Below are positions 52,044 through 61,414 of a stretch of DNA of 64,000 nt, piece by piece; the stretch's first letter is position 1; every line of letters begins with the position of its first letter. The notes beneath the pieces are model-generated. The model was not told the DNA's origin and made no database searches. It was given only the letters and a program-made list of their open reading frames with translations. The DNA comes from Haliea sp. (lineage in GTDB: Bacteria; Pseudomonadota; Gammaproteobacteria; Pseudomonadales; Halieaceae): the NCBI GenBank assembly GCA_024642245.1, contig JAHEBM010000002.1:1-64000 (forward strand). The letters are read 5' to 3'. A program made the position numbers and the translations under genes.

Positions 52044-52808
52044 GTGCCAGACCCCGTGCCTGAGACGGCTTTTCTCGCACAGCCGGACGGCTCCCGGATC
52101 GCCTATTACCACTCCCCCGGAGATGCCCCGGGCATTCTGTTCTGCTGTGGCTTCAACTCCAATATGCAGGGCATCAAGGCACTCGCGCTGGAACAGTGGT
52201 GTAGCGCCCGGGGGCGGCAATTCACCCGCTTTGACTACTACGGGCACGGGGAATCCGGGGGCGAGGTGGAGGATGGCTGTATCGGACGCTGGCGTGACGA
52301 TGCCATTGCCATTCTCGATGCCGTCACCTCCGGTCCGCAGCTCGTGGTGGGCTCTTCGATGGGTGGCTGGATCATGTTGCTGCTCGCCCTTGCCCGGCCC
52401 GAGCGGATATGTGCCTTGCTGGGACTGGCAGCGGCGCCTGATTTTACCGAGCGCCTGCGAAGCAGCCTGACGGATAGCCAGCGCAACCAGTTGGCAGACA
52501 GTGGTTACGCCGACCTACCGAATTGCTACGACGATGGCGAGCCATACCGGGTTGGTCGCAAGCTGCTGGATGAGGGCCGGTCACACCTCCTGCTGGGCGC
52601 GCCCATTCCGCTGGAACTGCCGGTCAGGTTGATCCAGGGACAGCTTGACGAGGACGTGCCGTGGCGCCTGGCCTTGCAACTGGCGGATCAACTGCGTACT
52701 GACGATGTCGAAGTGCAGCTGGTCAAACGTGGTGATCACCGCCTGTCCGGGCCGGCGGACCTGCAGCGTTTGCTTACCACCGCGCAGGAGTTACTGGCCG
52801 GACTTTAA
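52044..52808 (+). CDS. Alpha/beta hydrolase (ABHD10-like)
   Basis: A 254-residue serine hydrolase starting at GTG. The nucleophile elbow is VVGSSMGGWIMLLLALA (Ser105), the acid is probably in LIQGQLDEDVPWRLALQL and the histidine in VKRGDHRLSGPADLQ. DYYGHGESGG precedes them. It resembles mitochondrial ABHD10 and bacterial relatives that cleave short esters or thioesters. It is the last plus-strand gene of the acyl-CoA cluster, 3 bases after the SDR stop, and could release the acid product or hydrolyse the ester or lactone made by the monooxygenase that converges on it. Confidence 0.85.
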   Translation: MPDPVPETAFLAQPDGSRIAYYHSPGDAPGILFCCGFNSNMQGIKALALEQWCSARGRQFTRFDYYGHGESGGEVEDGCIGRWRDDAIAILDAVTSGPQLVVGSSMGGWIMLLLALARPERICALLGLAAAPDFTERLRSSLTDSQRNQLADSGYADLPNCYDDGEPYRVGRKLLDEGRSHLLLGAPIPLELPVRLIQGQLDEDVPWRLALQLADQLRTDDVEVQLVKRGDHRLSGPADLQRLLTTAQELLAGL

Positions 52809-52849
52809 CCGGTATTTCAATACGACTATCGCTGTGGTGCTGCCGGGCT

Positions 52850-54343
52850 TCAACGGATATCCCGCAGCGTGAAATCACTCATTACCAGGCGACGGTGGTC
52901 CTTCAGGTAAGTCCTGGCATTGTAAGGGTATAGCGACGCGATCTCGCCATCGGGTCGTTTGTACCAGCTCTTGCACTCACCAGCCCAAACGGTGTTTTGC
53001 AGGGCGCCTCGTATCTCCTTGTTATAGCGCTGACTGGCCTCGTCAGTGACTTCGATAAGTTTGTCCCGCCCGGCCCGGGTGATGGCCTCGATGATAAGGT
53101 TCAGCTGCGCTTCGATCATATAGACCACCGAAGTGGTTCCCACCCCCGTGTTTGGTCCTGTTGTCAGGTAGAAGTTGGGCAGCCCCGCGACGAAACCGCC
53201 CTTGTACGCCCGCGGCAGGTCGCTCCACAGCTCGCTGAGTGTGACGCCACCTGGACCGGTAATACGCGTCTGGCGCATATAATTCTCGGTATCGAAGCCG
53301 GTGGCGTAAACGATGATATCAGCCGGGTGACGGCTGCCGTCGCGGGTCACGATGGCATTGCCCTCGATACGATCTATGCCCACGGTCACGAGTTCAACAT
53401 TCGGCCGGTTCATCGCCTGGTAAAAATTATCTGCAATCAACAGGCGCTTACACCCGGCGGGATAGTCCGGGATCATTGCCGCCCTGGCTTGCGGATCTGC
53501 CACGCTTTTTTGCACGTGCCTGCGCAGCATTGCCTCGACACGTTCGCGCCAGCGGGATCTTTCCCTGGTTTTTACCAGTGGGAATATCAGCCACTCGCCG
53601 CGCAGGAAGATCCATTTGCGATAGAGGCGATTCCACCAGGGCCAGCGGGCAAAACGGGCCTTCTCCCGGGGGGTGAACTCACGATCATTGCGCGGCGCAA
53701 TATAATTTGGGGTGCGCTGGTAGACGTCCAGTTGGCCGACTATGCCAGCCAGCTCCGGAATCAGCTGGATGGCACTGGCGGCACTGCCGATGACCGCAAC
53801 CCGCTTACCTTTGAAATCCACCGCGTGGTTCCACTGGGCGGAGTGCATGCTCGGCCCGGCAAAGCTTGCCATGCCGGGAATGTCGGGCCAGGCGGGCAGG
53901 TGCAGGCCGCCGGTGGCGAAAATAAGGTGGTGTGCAGTCGCGGTTGCACCCCCGGCCAGCTGGGCAATCCACAGCTTGCGCTGGTCGTCAAAGCGGCACT
54001 GCTCAACGGTGGCATTGAGGCTGATGTGCCGTTTTACGTCATACTTTTCGGCACAGTGCTCGATATAGGCCTGTATCTCTGCCTGTGGCGAGTACTTGCG
54101 TGACCAGTTCGGGTTGGGCTCAAACGAGTAGCAGTAAAGGTGTGAAGCGATATCACAGGCGGCACCGGGGTAGGTGTTGTGCCACCAGGTTCCGCCGATA
54201 CCCGCCGCCTTCTCAAAAACGCTGAATTTTTCGATACCCGCTTCACGCAACCTGATGGCGGCACCCACGCCGGCGAAGCCTGCACCGATGACGATGACGT
54301 CGAGGACGTCTGCTGGTGCCGCGCCGTTTACGGTGTCGCTCAT
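52850..54343 (-). CDS. FAD-dependent Baeyer-Villiger-type monooxygenase
   Basis: A 497-residue class B flavin monooxygenase. It has an FAD loop VIVIGAGFAGVGAAIRLREA, EKAAGIGGTWWHNTYPGAAC, the Baeyer-Villiger fingerprint FAGPSMHSAQWN (161-172) and a second nucleotide loop VIGSAASAIQLIPELA for NADPH. Related enzymes insert oxygen next to ketones of cyclic or steroid-like compounds to give esters or lactones. The fingerprint ends in Asn where Pro or Asp is usual. ATG at 54343 is chosen. It is encoded on the opposite strand, converging with the acyl-CoA cluster, and follows rapA by 14 bases. Confidence 0.88.
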   Translation of the reverse strand: MSDTVNGAAPADVLDVIVIGAGFAGVGAAIRLREAGIEKFSVFEKAAGIGGTWWHNTYPGAACDIASHLYCYSFEPNPNWSRKYSPQAEIQAYIEHCAEKYDVKRHISLNATVEQCRFDDQRKLWIAQLAGGATATAHHLIFATGGLHLPAWPDIPGMASFAGPSMHSAQWNHAVDFKGKRVAVIGSAASAIQLIPELAGIVGQLDVYQRTPNYIAPRNDREFTPREKARFARWPWWNRLYRKWIFLRGEWLIFPLVKTRERSRWRERVEAMLRRHVQKSVADPQARAAMIPDYPAGCKRLLIADNFYQAMNRPNVELVTVGIDRIEGNAIVTRDGSRHPADIIVYATGFDTENYMRQTRITGPGGVTLSELWSDLPRAYKGGFVAGLPNFYLTTGPNTGVGTTSVVYMIEAQLNLIIEAITRAGRDKLIEVTDEASQRYNKEIRGALQNTVWAGECKSWYKRPDGEIASLYPYNARTYLKDHRRLVMSDFTLRDIR

Positions 54344-54357
54344 GAACACTCGCTCAT

Positions 54358-57120
54358 TCAGGTTGTAATGACCAGGCGCAGTGCCTGTAGCTGCAAGTTG
54401 GCGTGGCGGATATGCACGGCACTTTCGTCTATCCGGTGCCGCAGGTGTTCCAGCTCCTCCTCCCGGATGGAAGGATTGACCGCGCGCAGGGCCTGCAGCC
54501 GCGCCAGCTCGGCTCCCAGTGCCTCGTGCATGGCCTGTTCAGCCTTGGCAAGTATCACCTGCAACTGCTGTTCGGCCTGGCTCTTTGCCAGGGCCATTTT
54601 AGCCTCTACCTCGTCGTGCACCTGCTTGATAATCGCCAGGGCGGTGGCTTTTTTTACGCCTTCGACCAGGTCGTTAAGTCGGGTGTGTGGCACCAGCTCA
54701 GCCAGGTTCTTGCCCCGTGCATCTACCAGCAGGCGCATCGGTGACAGCGGCAGGAAGCGCTCGACCTGCAGCGCACGCGGGGCAACACAGTTGATGGTGT
54801 ACAAGGCTTCCAGCAACATGGTCCCTGGGGCGACGCCCTTCAATTTGATCGTCCCCATGGCCGCGTTGCCCAGCTCTGTGGAATGCAGCATGTCCATGGC
54901 CTCCAGGATCATGGGGTGCTCCCAGCTGACGAACTCCATGTCCTCGCGCGACAGCGCCTTGTCGCGGCTGAAGGTGAGAGTGGTCCCGTCCTCGCGCAGG
55001 TAGGGGAAGTGGCCCGTCAGCATATGCTCCGAGGGACGCAAAATAAGCGCCTGTTCCGAGTGGAACTCCTGGTCCACGCCAAAGGCCTCGCACAGGGCTT
55101 CCAGGTATTTTTCCAGGGCGTCACCCTCTTCATTTGCCCTGATTTCCTCGATAAGCGCGGCGGCGACTTTGGGCTTGCAGGAGTTTCTCTCGAGCAGCCG
55201 GTCGCGGCCCTCGCGCAGTTCCCGCCGGGTTTGCGCGGTGAAAGCCGCGGTATCGGCCAGTAGCTGCTCGAATTCCCCCGTACGCTTGCCGAGCTGGGCC
55301 AGCAGGCGTTCACGGAAGTTCTCGAGAATCATATAGCCGGCCGAGCAGCTGTCCGTAAACAGGTTCATGCCCTTGTCGTACCAGTCCAGCAGGGTCTCCT
55401 GTGCGGTCTTTTCCAGGAAGGGCACGTGAATTTCCACATCGGACTGCTGGCCAATCCGGTCGAGGCGTCCGATACGTTGCTCGAGCAGGTCGGGGTTGAG
55501 GGGCAGGTCGAACAGGATGAGGTGGTGGGCGAACTGGAAGTTTCGTCCTTCGCTGCCAATTTCTGAACATACCAGGGTCTGGGCACCGTTGCTCTCGTCG
55601 GCGAAATACGCAGCAGCCCGGTCGCGCTCGATGATTGATAGCCCTTCATAAAACGCCGTGGAACGTATGCCGGCACGCAGGTGGAGATGGTGTTCCAGGG
55701 CCACGGCAGTCTCGGCGCGGGCACAGATTACCAGGGCTTTTTCAGGTCGCAATACCTTCAGTGTCTGTTCCAGCCACTTGACCCGGGTGTCGAACGCAAG
55801 CCAGCTGTCGTCCATGTAGGGTTGCTCAGGGTGTAGCTGCTCTGCCAGGTCTACCTTGGCAAAGGTGTATTCATCCGGGGCCGGTAGCGGGTAACGGTGC
55901 AGTATCCGGCGGGGAAAACCCGTTACCGCCGCCCGGGTGTTGCGAAACAGCACCCTGCCCGTGCCGTGGCGATCCAGTATCTGCGAAATGAGCACTTCCG
56001 CGGGAGCCCCGGGATCCAGGCCCGCTGGCAGGTCGGCGGGGTGCTGGCCCGCTTCCAGGGCGTCGGCCAGTTCACTCAGGTGGCGATACTGCTGTTCCTC
56101 GGCCTGGAAACGCTCCAGGTCGTGGAAGCGGGACGGGTCCAACAGGCGAAGGCGGGCGAAGTGGCTGGCCTGCCCGATCTGCTCGGGGGTCGCGGTCAGC
56201 AGTAACAGGCCCGCGCTGGCGCGAGACAGGGCTTCGACGAACAGGTAATCCTCCCCTGCGCCTGAGACTGACCAGTGCAGGTGATGGGCTTCGTCTATCG
56301 CGACGAGGTCCCAGTTCGCCGCGATCGCTTGTGCCTGCAACTCGGGGCGGGATTCGAATAATGCCAGGCTGCACAGTACCAGCTGCTCACTCTCGAATGG
56401 ATTAGTCTCTGGCATTTCCGCCACCCGCTCTGCATCGAACAGGGCGAAACGAAGATTGAAACGTCTCAGCATTTCCACCAGCCATTGGTGCAGGAGGCTG
56501 GGTGGAACCAGCACCAGTACCCGGGAAGCGCGCCCCGTGAGCAGTTGCTGGTGGATGATCATGCCGGCCTCGATCGTTTTGCCCAGGCCAACCTCGTCAG
56601 CGAGCAACACCCGGGGTGCATAACGCTGGCCGACCTCATTGGCAATATACACCTGGTGCGGCAGCAGGCTGGTGCGCGAGCCCATCAATCCTCGCGCGCT
56701 GGATACCTGCAGGCGATCCAGGTGACCGAATGTGGCCACCCGCAGGGCAAAATGGCTGTTGCTGTCAAAGTGGCCGTTGAGCAGGCGCTGTTGTGGTGTC
56801 GTTAACTGCACAAACGCATCCAGCTCCAGCTCCGACACGGTCTGCTGTTCGTCGTGGTGGTCGGTTCCGGTATACACCAGCAGTCCGTGTTGTTCCTGCA
56901 CGGCTGTAACAAGCAGTTCAAGGTTGTCGACCGTTGATATACGGTCCCCCACCTTGAAGCGCAGGCGGCTCAGCGGCGCGCTTTGCGTGGCGTAGGTGCG
57001 CTCCTCACCGACGGCGGGGAAGGCGAGGGTGACCCGCCGCCCCTCGAAGTCGACCACTACGCCAAGCCCGAGCTGTGCGTCCGCGTGGCTGACCCAGCGC
57101 TGTCCGACAATGTATTCCAT
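54358..57120 (-). CDS. rapA: RNA polymerase-associated ATPase RapA (HepA)
   Basis: A 920-residue SNF2-type ATPase that recycles stalled RNA polymerase. The N-terminal Tudor-like domains (about 1-100) begin with YIVGQRWVSHADAQLGLGVV. The ATPase core has DEVGLGKTIEAG (174-185), DEAH (275-278) and the second-lobe motifs IGSEGRNFQFAHHLILFDLP and QRIGRLDRIGQ. The C-terminal RapA-specific region follows. Slightly shorter than E. coli RapA (968). The gene start overlaps the tatD stop by one base, so translation is coupled. Confidence 0.95.
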   Translation of the reverse strand: MEYIVGQRWVSHADAQLGLGVVVDFEGRRVTLAFPAVGEERTYATQSAPLSRLRFKVGDRISTVDNLELLVTAVQEQHGLLVYTGTDHHDEQQTVSELELDAFVQLTTPQQRLLNGHFDSNSHFALRVATFGHLDRLQVSSARGLMGSRTSLLPHQVYIANEVGQRYAPRVLLADEVGLGKTIEAGMIIHQQLLTGRASRVLVLVPPSLLHQWLVEMLRRFNLRFALFDAERVAEMPETNPFESEQLVLCSLALFESRPELQAQAIAANWDLVAIDEAHHLHWSVSGAGEDYLFVEALSRASAGLLLLTATPEQIGQASHFARLRLLDPSRFHDLERFQAEEQQYRHLSELADALEAGQHPADLPAGLDPGAPAEVLISQILDRHGTGRVLFRNTRAAVTGFPRRILHRYPLPAPDEYTFAKVDLAEQLHPEQPYMDDSWLAFDTRVKWLEQTLKVLRPEKALVICARAETAVALEHHLHLRAGIRSTAFYEGLSIIERDRAAAYFADESNGAQTLVCSEIGSEGRNFQFAHHLILFDLPLNPDLLEQRIGRLDRIGQQSDVEIHVPFLEKTAQETLLDWYDKGMNLFTDSCSAGYMILENFRERLLAQLGKRTGEFEQLLADTAAFTAQTRRELREGRDRLLERNSCKPKVAAALIEEIRANEEGDALEKYLEALCEAFGVDQEFHSEQALILRPSEHMLTGHFPYLREDGTTLTFSRDKALSREDMEFVSWEHPMILEAMDMLHSTELGNAAMGTIKLKGVAPGTMLLEALYTINCVAPRALQVERFLPLSPMRLLVDARGKNLAELVPHTRLNDLVEGVKKATALAIIKQVHDEVEAKMALAKSQAEQQLQVILAKAEQAMHEALGAELARLQALRAVNPSIREEELEHLRHRIDESAVHIRHANLQLQALRLVITT

Positions 57121-57932
57121 CAGGCTACTCCGAAAAATTGCGCCATGCTGTTGGCATAGACCTGTGTGAGCATGCTTTCCACGTCCACTTGCTTTACCTG
57201 CGCGACCTTTTCAGCAATCAAGGGCAAATAGAACGGTGCGTTGGGACGGCCCCTGTAGGGTACCGGGGTGAGGTAGGGCGCATCCGTTTCCAGCAGGATC
57301 CGGGACAGGGGCGTGGCAGCTATCACGGCGCGCACATTCTCCGCGCGGTTAAAAGTGGCGATACCGTTAAAACCCAGTGTAAAGCCCTCTGACAGGCAGT
57401 ACTCCGCCAGCGGGAGTCCTGAAGTGAAACTGTGCAGGACACCTTTGTGGCGCAATAGCGGGCTGAAGTCACGCAGGATATCACGGGTATCCTCGTCCGC
57501 TTCCCGGGTGTGGATCACTACCGGCATATCCAGGTCTGCAGCCAGCTGTAACTGGCGTTCGAAAACCTTTCGTTGCACGGCGCGGTCGGCATGATCGTAG
57601 TGGTAGTCCAGGCCAATCTCACCGATGGCCAGTATGCGGGGGTCCGCAGCCTGTGTGCGAATGCGGCGCTCGACCTCGTCGCTGTAGGATTCTGCCTCGT
57701 GGGGATGAATGCCCTGCGTGCCCCAGATGTTGTCGGCTTGCCTGGTCAGGGCAAGCACCCGGTCCAGGTTGGCGGGGGACACGGCGATCGTGATGATGCG
57801 CTCGATGCCGACCTCGGCAGACTGTGCCAGCGTGTTGGCCAGCGCCTCGTCGTCGAGATAATCCAGGTGGCAGTGCGTCTCGATAATAGGGGTGTTGAAA
57901 TGCGGAATGTCGCGCCGTTTGCTTTTGCTCAT
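57120..57932 (-). CDS. TatD family metal-dependent hydrolase / DNase
   Basis: A 270-residue protein of the TatD superfamily. Metal ligands appear in PIIETHCHLDYLDDEAL (His-x-His), AIGEIGLDYHYDHADRAVQR, PVVIHTREADEDTRDIL, LHSFTSGLPLAEYCL and LLETDAPYLTPVPYRGRPN. Members have 3'-5' exonuclease or deoxyribonuclease activity. ATG at 57932 is chosen; the frame stays open to 57977. It is the upstream gene of the tatD-rapA pair, a combination plausible for nucleic-acid maintenance. Confidence 0.9.
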   Translation of the reverse strand: MSKSKRRDIPHFNTPIIETHCHLDYLDDEALANTLAQSAEVGIERIITIAVSPANLDRVLALTRQADNIWGTQGIHPHEAESYSDEVERRIRTQAADPRILAIGEIGLDYHYDHADRAVQRKVFERQLQLAADLDMPVVIHTREADEDTRDILRDFSPLLRHKGVLHSFTSGLPLAEYCLSEGFTLGFNGIATFNRAENVRAVIAATPLSRILLETDAPYLTPVPYRGRPNAPFYLPLIAEKVAQVKQVDVESMLTQVYANSMAQFFGVA

Positions 57933-57975
57933 GCTCTGGTATTCGCTACTGGAGTGAATCTTTACGTGCCGCCGC

Positions 57976-58008
57976 AAGCCGCTGGCGCATCATGCGCGCC
58001 AGTGGCTT
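57976..58008. repeat. Strong hairpin between the wax ester synthase and tatD genes
   Basis: Thirteen base pairs (one G-T wobble) pair AAGCC-G-CTGGCGC with GCGCCAG-T-GGCTT around a seven-base loop. It lies 87 bases past the wax ester synthase stop and 43 bases before the tatD start. There is no T-run on either side, so it is not a standard terminator. An RNA-stabilising or REP-like element is possible. Confidence 0.5.
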
Positions 58009-58095
58009 ACGCAAGTCGCGGATGTTACACGTGATCCAGTCCCACAACCAGTGACGCGGTGCCTGACGCGGCTCGCCGGCACGGCGCGCCGTAAC

Positions 58096-59853
58096 TTATC
58101 CTGCCGATTTCGGCCTGGCCCTGGCGCGGACTTTTTTCGGCGCGGTCTTCAATGGCGACCTGGCGACTGCACGTGGTTTTGCCCTGGTTCCCCGGGCGGT
58201 TTTTGCTTTTGGCCCCGCGCTTACTTTAGCCTTTGCTTTGGCCTTTGCTTTGGCCTTTGCTTTGGGCTTTGCTTTGGGTTTAGGTTTGAGCCTGATTTTA
58301 ACCGGGGACTTGCTGTCCTCACCGGACTTCGTCCGGGGCTTGCCCGCGGCGGTTGACCTGGACCCGGAGGAGACCGGCTCCGCCAACCGTCTCTTGGGTG
58401 ATACCGCCTTGACGTTGGCAGCACCCTCGCTGCTGCCGACGGCGGCGCGATAGATCTCCTTGTAGGATTCAACCAGCAGGTCGTGGTAGTTCTGGGGGTC
58501 GGGCATGATATTCCGGTCGGCCAGCACGGACAGGGTGACTTTGCCGGCGTAACTGAATACCAGGTGGAAAACGCCCATACCTGGTGTCAGTACGCCCAGG
58601 CCGTAATAATCCACCATCCTGGCGCCCGCGCAGTAGAGCGGGAAATCCGGTCCGGCAACGTTGGAAATACAGGTCGAGACATTCATGGGAATAAAACGCG
58701 ATAATTCATTGCGCGCCCAAAAGCCTGCCGCCGCCCGGCTGACCAGTGGCGAAAGCACACCGACCAGCTTCATCGCGTCCACCAGCGGGCTGGCCTCGCC
58801 ACTTTCCTTGGCCTGGGCCGTCGCTCCCTTGATCGCCTGGAGCCGTTCCATCGGGTCGGAAATATCGGAGTGCAGTGAAGCGAATACCGAGCCCACCTGG
58901 TTGTTGTCGTCACTCTCCTGCCTGCGCGTGCGCATATTGAGCGGAATGGCGGCAGCAAGGGATCCCTCGGCGGGCGCCTCGCCCCTGCTCTTGAGGTAAC
59001 GCTGCAGCGCACCCCCTATCACGCCCAGGGCAACATCATTGAGGGTCACGCCGGCCGCATTTTTGATCTGCTTGAAGCCTTCCAGCGGGAATTCAGCCGC
59101 ATCGAATACCCGGTGCGGGCCGACGGAGCGGTTGAGGATCGTTTTCGGCGCGGAGACATCCGGTGCAGGCGTCTCCTTGCGGGCGATATCGATAGCGTAT
59201 TTCCCTATTGCCACGGTATTACGCACCGTTCCGCGCGCGAGTTGCAGCGAGTTCTTCAGGCCGTTTACGGTGGCCCTGGACAGGAGTTCTGCCGTGCCCG
59301 GGTCGCTATCCACCAGGCGCGGTTCTTCCGCGGCGCCACTATCGTCGTCGGGATCGGCCTGCAGGTCGTGCATGGCCGCCATGAACGAGGAACCGCCGGC
59401 ACCATCCACCAGGGCATGGTGCATTTTGGTGTATACCGCGAAACAATTCCGGGGCAGGTTAGGTATGTTGTCCAGCCCCTCGATGATATACGCCTCCCAT
59501 AGCGGGCGCGACATGTCCAGGGGCCGGGAGTGAAGGCGCGCGACCTGGATGCACAACTGGCGCCAGTCGCCGGGTTCCGGCAGGGCGATGTGGCGCAGGT
59601 GGAATTCCACGTCAAAGTTCGCATCCTTGATCCAGTAAGGCCGGTCGAGGCCACCGGGGACCTCGACAATGCGGGTGCGAAACAGCGGCAATTTGCCCAG
59701 TCTCCGCTCAAAACTGGCAATCACATCCTTGAAGCGTACAAACCCCCCGGGTGCTGTGGACGGGTCGTAGATACCCAGGCCGCCCACGTGTTGTGGCGTA
59801 TTGGTCTGTTCCAGGTTGATAAAGGCCGCGTCAAGTATTCCGAGTTGTTTCAT
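58096..59853 (-). CDS. Wax ester synthase / diacylglycerol O-acyltransferase with Lys-Ala tail
   Basis: A 585-residue WS/DGAT enzyme that esterifies acyl-CoA to fatty alcohols or diacylglycerol, making storage lipid. The acyltransferase signature HHALVDG is at 145-151 (MHHALVDGAGGSSFMAAMHD). Later family motifs are GVTLNDVALGVIGGALQRYL and NVSTCISNVAGPDFPLYCAG. The C-terminal segment (about 500-585) is unusual: KPKPKAKPKAKAKAKAKAKA-type sequence and PKKVRARARPKSAG, highly basic and repetitive. ATG at 59853 follows AAGGA, which decides it over the in-frame ATG at 59913. The cell also has the DUF3336 patatin for possible turnover. Confidence 0.93.
   Translation of the reverse strand: MKQLGILDAAFINLEQTNTPQHVGGLGIYDPSTAPGGFVRFKDVIASFERRLGKLPLFRTRIVEVPGGLDRPYWIKDANFDVEFHLRHIALPEPGDWRQLCIQVARLHSRPLDMSRPLWEAYIIEGLDNIPNLPRNCFAVYTKMHHALVDGAGGSSFMAAMHDLQADPDDDSGAAEEPRLVDSDPGTAELLSRATVNGLKNSLQLARGTVRNTVAIGKYAIDIARKETPAPDVSAPKTILNRSVGPHRVFDAAEFPLEGFKQIKNAAGVTLNDVALGVIGGALQRYLKSRGEAPAEGSLAAAIPLNMRTRRQESDDNNQVGSVFASLHSDISDPMERLQAIKGATAQAKESGEASPLVDAMKLVGVLSPLVSRAAAGFWARNELSRFIPMNVSTCISNVAGPDFPLYCAGARMVDYYGLGVLTPGMGVFHLVFSYAGKVTLSVLADRNIMPDPQNYHDLLVESYKEIYRAAVGSSEGAANVKAVSPKRRLAEPVSSGSRSTAAGKPRTKSGEDSKSPVKIRLKPKPKAKPKAKAKAKAKAKAKVSAGPKAKTARGTRAKPRAVARSPLKTAPKKVRARARPKSAG
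58225..58284 (-). repeat. 12-base tandem repeat encoding Lys-Ala dipeptides
   Basis: Five 12-base units, TTTGGCCTTTGC and close variants on the plus strand, run head to tail inside the wax ester synthase gene. They encode alternating Lys-Ala (with some Pro) on the minus strand. The near-identity of units 2 and 3 suggests recent slippage, so tail length may vary between strains. Confidence 0.8.
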
Positions 59854-60086
59854 GTCATCCTTCCGCTCGCGCCTGGCGAGCCTCGTTGAGAGAGTTGCAC
59901 CCGCGCACCGCACTGACTTTTGTAGTGGCGGTATGCCGGGCTGTCGCGCAATGCGCCATTGCCGGTCTTGCGGGAATTTCCCCGGCGTGGCATGTTGGTG
60001 CTTTCACGATTGGACAGGCAGGTGGCCGTTATATCACTTTACTGCCGCTATTCGCTAGAAAATGTGCTCGGGAATTGGTCAGGCAA

Positions 60087-61403
60087 ATGAACATCAGGTC
60101 TTCTCGTGCCGGCATATCGCCGCGGCTGCCAGGCGCACTGCTTCTGCTGGGTTTGCTTCTGCCGGCCACGCAACTCGTTGCCGGTATACCGACCCCTTAC
60201 GGTGAATATTTTGTCCGGCTGGGCGCGCAGTGGCCGGATGCCGGCGCGATCACAGTGGACCCGGGAGCGGCGGCTCCTGCCGTGGACACGGATGCGGCGA
60301 GTTACTTGCGCCAACTCAGGGAACTGGAACAGGAAGGCGGACCCTACGCCGATAGCCTTGCCGAACCACTGGCCGGCCTGGCGCGGCTGCAGCGTGCCAG
60401 CGGCGATATCGTCAATGCCCAGCAGGCGTACCAGCGGGCGCTCCATGTCGTGCGCATCAATGACGGCCTCTACAGCGAGCGCCAGGTTCCCATTCTCAAG
60501 GCGTTGTTCGAGGTCTACCGGATGACGGGGGACCTGGCGACGCTCGACGCCCGCTACGACTACTACTTTCGCCTCTATGGCAGTGGCTTGCCTCCCTATA
60601 CACCGGTGCGATTGACCGCCACCCTGGAATATCTCCGCTGGCAGCGCGAGGCTTTGCGCCTGGGCCTGGATGAGCGCGACACGGAGCGCCTGTTGGCACT
60701 GTATGCGCTGAACGAGCGCGTACTCGCCGACGTTTCTGCCGACAGCTCGGTGGATTTTGCCGGCTACCGGGAGCTGGTGCTGAGCCAGCTGCGCAACCTG
60801 TACCTGGTGGATGCACGCTATGAACCCAGGATCGACGATTTCGGGCCGGGGCCGGAAGCCGGCCTGCCAGCGGAGTGGGATCAGCAGGATACCCACAGGC
60901 AACGTCTCGAGGCCTACCAGCGCCGGGCGCTCTCCAGCGGCCGCGAGCTGCTGGAAGCGCTGATCTTGCGCACTCCCGCAGACGACAGGCAGGGCCGGGC
61001 GGCTGCTTACCTGGAGCTGGCTGACTGGAACCAGTGGAACGACCGGCGCAGCGAGGCCCTTGCCGCCTATGGGCAGGTCGTTACCATATTGCAGGAAGCC
61101 GGGGAGGGGGCACTGTTACAGCAGTGGCTGGGGCAGCCGGTTGAGTTGCCTGCCAATGGCGCTTTCTGGCAGCCCAGGCCGATGAGCGGGGAGACGAAAC
61201 AGCTTGTGGTCCGGGCCCGCTATGATGTAACCCGGACCGGGCGGGCCAATAACATCGAGGCAACCGCCGCGGTGAGTGAAAATGGCAGCGCGGCTGCCCG
61301 GGTCAGGCGCAAGCTGGCCCAGACCCGGTTTCGGCCCTGCATGGCCAGCGGCGAACCCCAGGCGCAAATGCAGGTTCAGCGCGACTATGAGGTGCTGCGC
61401 TGA
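60087..61403 (+). CDS. Secreted TPR-like protein with TonB-like C-terminal domain
   Basis: A 438-residue protein with a signal peptide (MNIRSSRAGISPRLPGALLL and more, ending LLPATQLVAG). A helical repeat region of TPR type follows (about 70-150, RLQRASGDIVNAQQAYQRAL; and about 340-360, YLELADWNQWNDRRSEALAA). The C-terminal 70 residues (VVRARYDVTRTGRANNIEAT to the end) resemble the TonB C-terminal fold, with ARVRRKLAQTRFRPCMASGE. It would be periplasmic. ATG at 60087 is chosen; the frame is open to 59886. It is divergent from the wax ester synthase. The function is unknown. Confidence 0.7.
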   Translation: MNIRSSRAGISPRLPGALLLLGLLLPATQLVAGIPTPYGEYFVRLGAQWPDAGAITVDPGAAAPAVDTDAASYLRQLRELEQEGGPYADSLAEPLAGLARLQRASGDIVNAQQAYQRALHVVRINDGLYSERQVPILKALFEVYRMTGDLATLDARYDYYFRLYGSGLPPYTPVRLTATLEYLRWQREALRLGLDERDTERLLALYALNERVLADVSADSSVDFAGYRELVLSQLRNLYLVDARYEPRIDDFGPGPEAGLPAEWDQQDTHRQRLEAYQRRALSSGRELLEALILRTPADDRQGRAAAYLELADWNQWNDRRSEALAAYGQVVTILQEAGEGALLQQWLGQPVELPANGAFWQPRPMSGETKQLVVRARYDVTRTGRANNIEATAAVSENGSAAARVRRKLAQTRFRPCMASGEPQAQMQVQRDYEVLR

Positions 61404-61414
61404 AGCGGTAGGTG

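Noticed and set aside
52997-54103. Open frame of about 368 codons on the plus strand opposite the monooxygenase gene
   Set aside because: Antisense to a gene with FAD and Baeyer-Villiger motifs; its translation shows no domain or signal.
58225-58284. Repeat array as a CRISPR
   Set aside because: Units are 12 bases without spacers, in frame, and encode the basic tail of the wax ester synthase.
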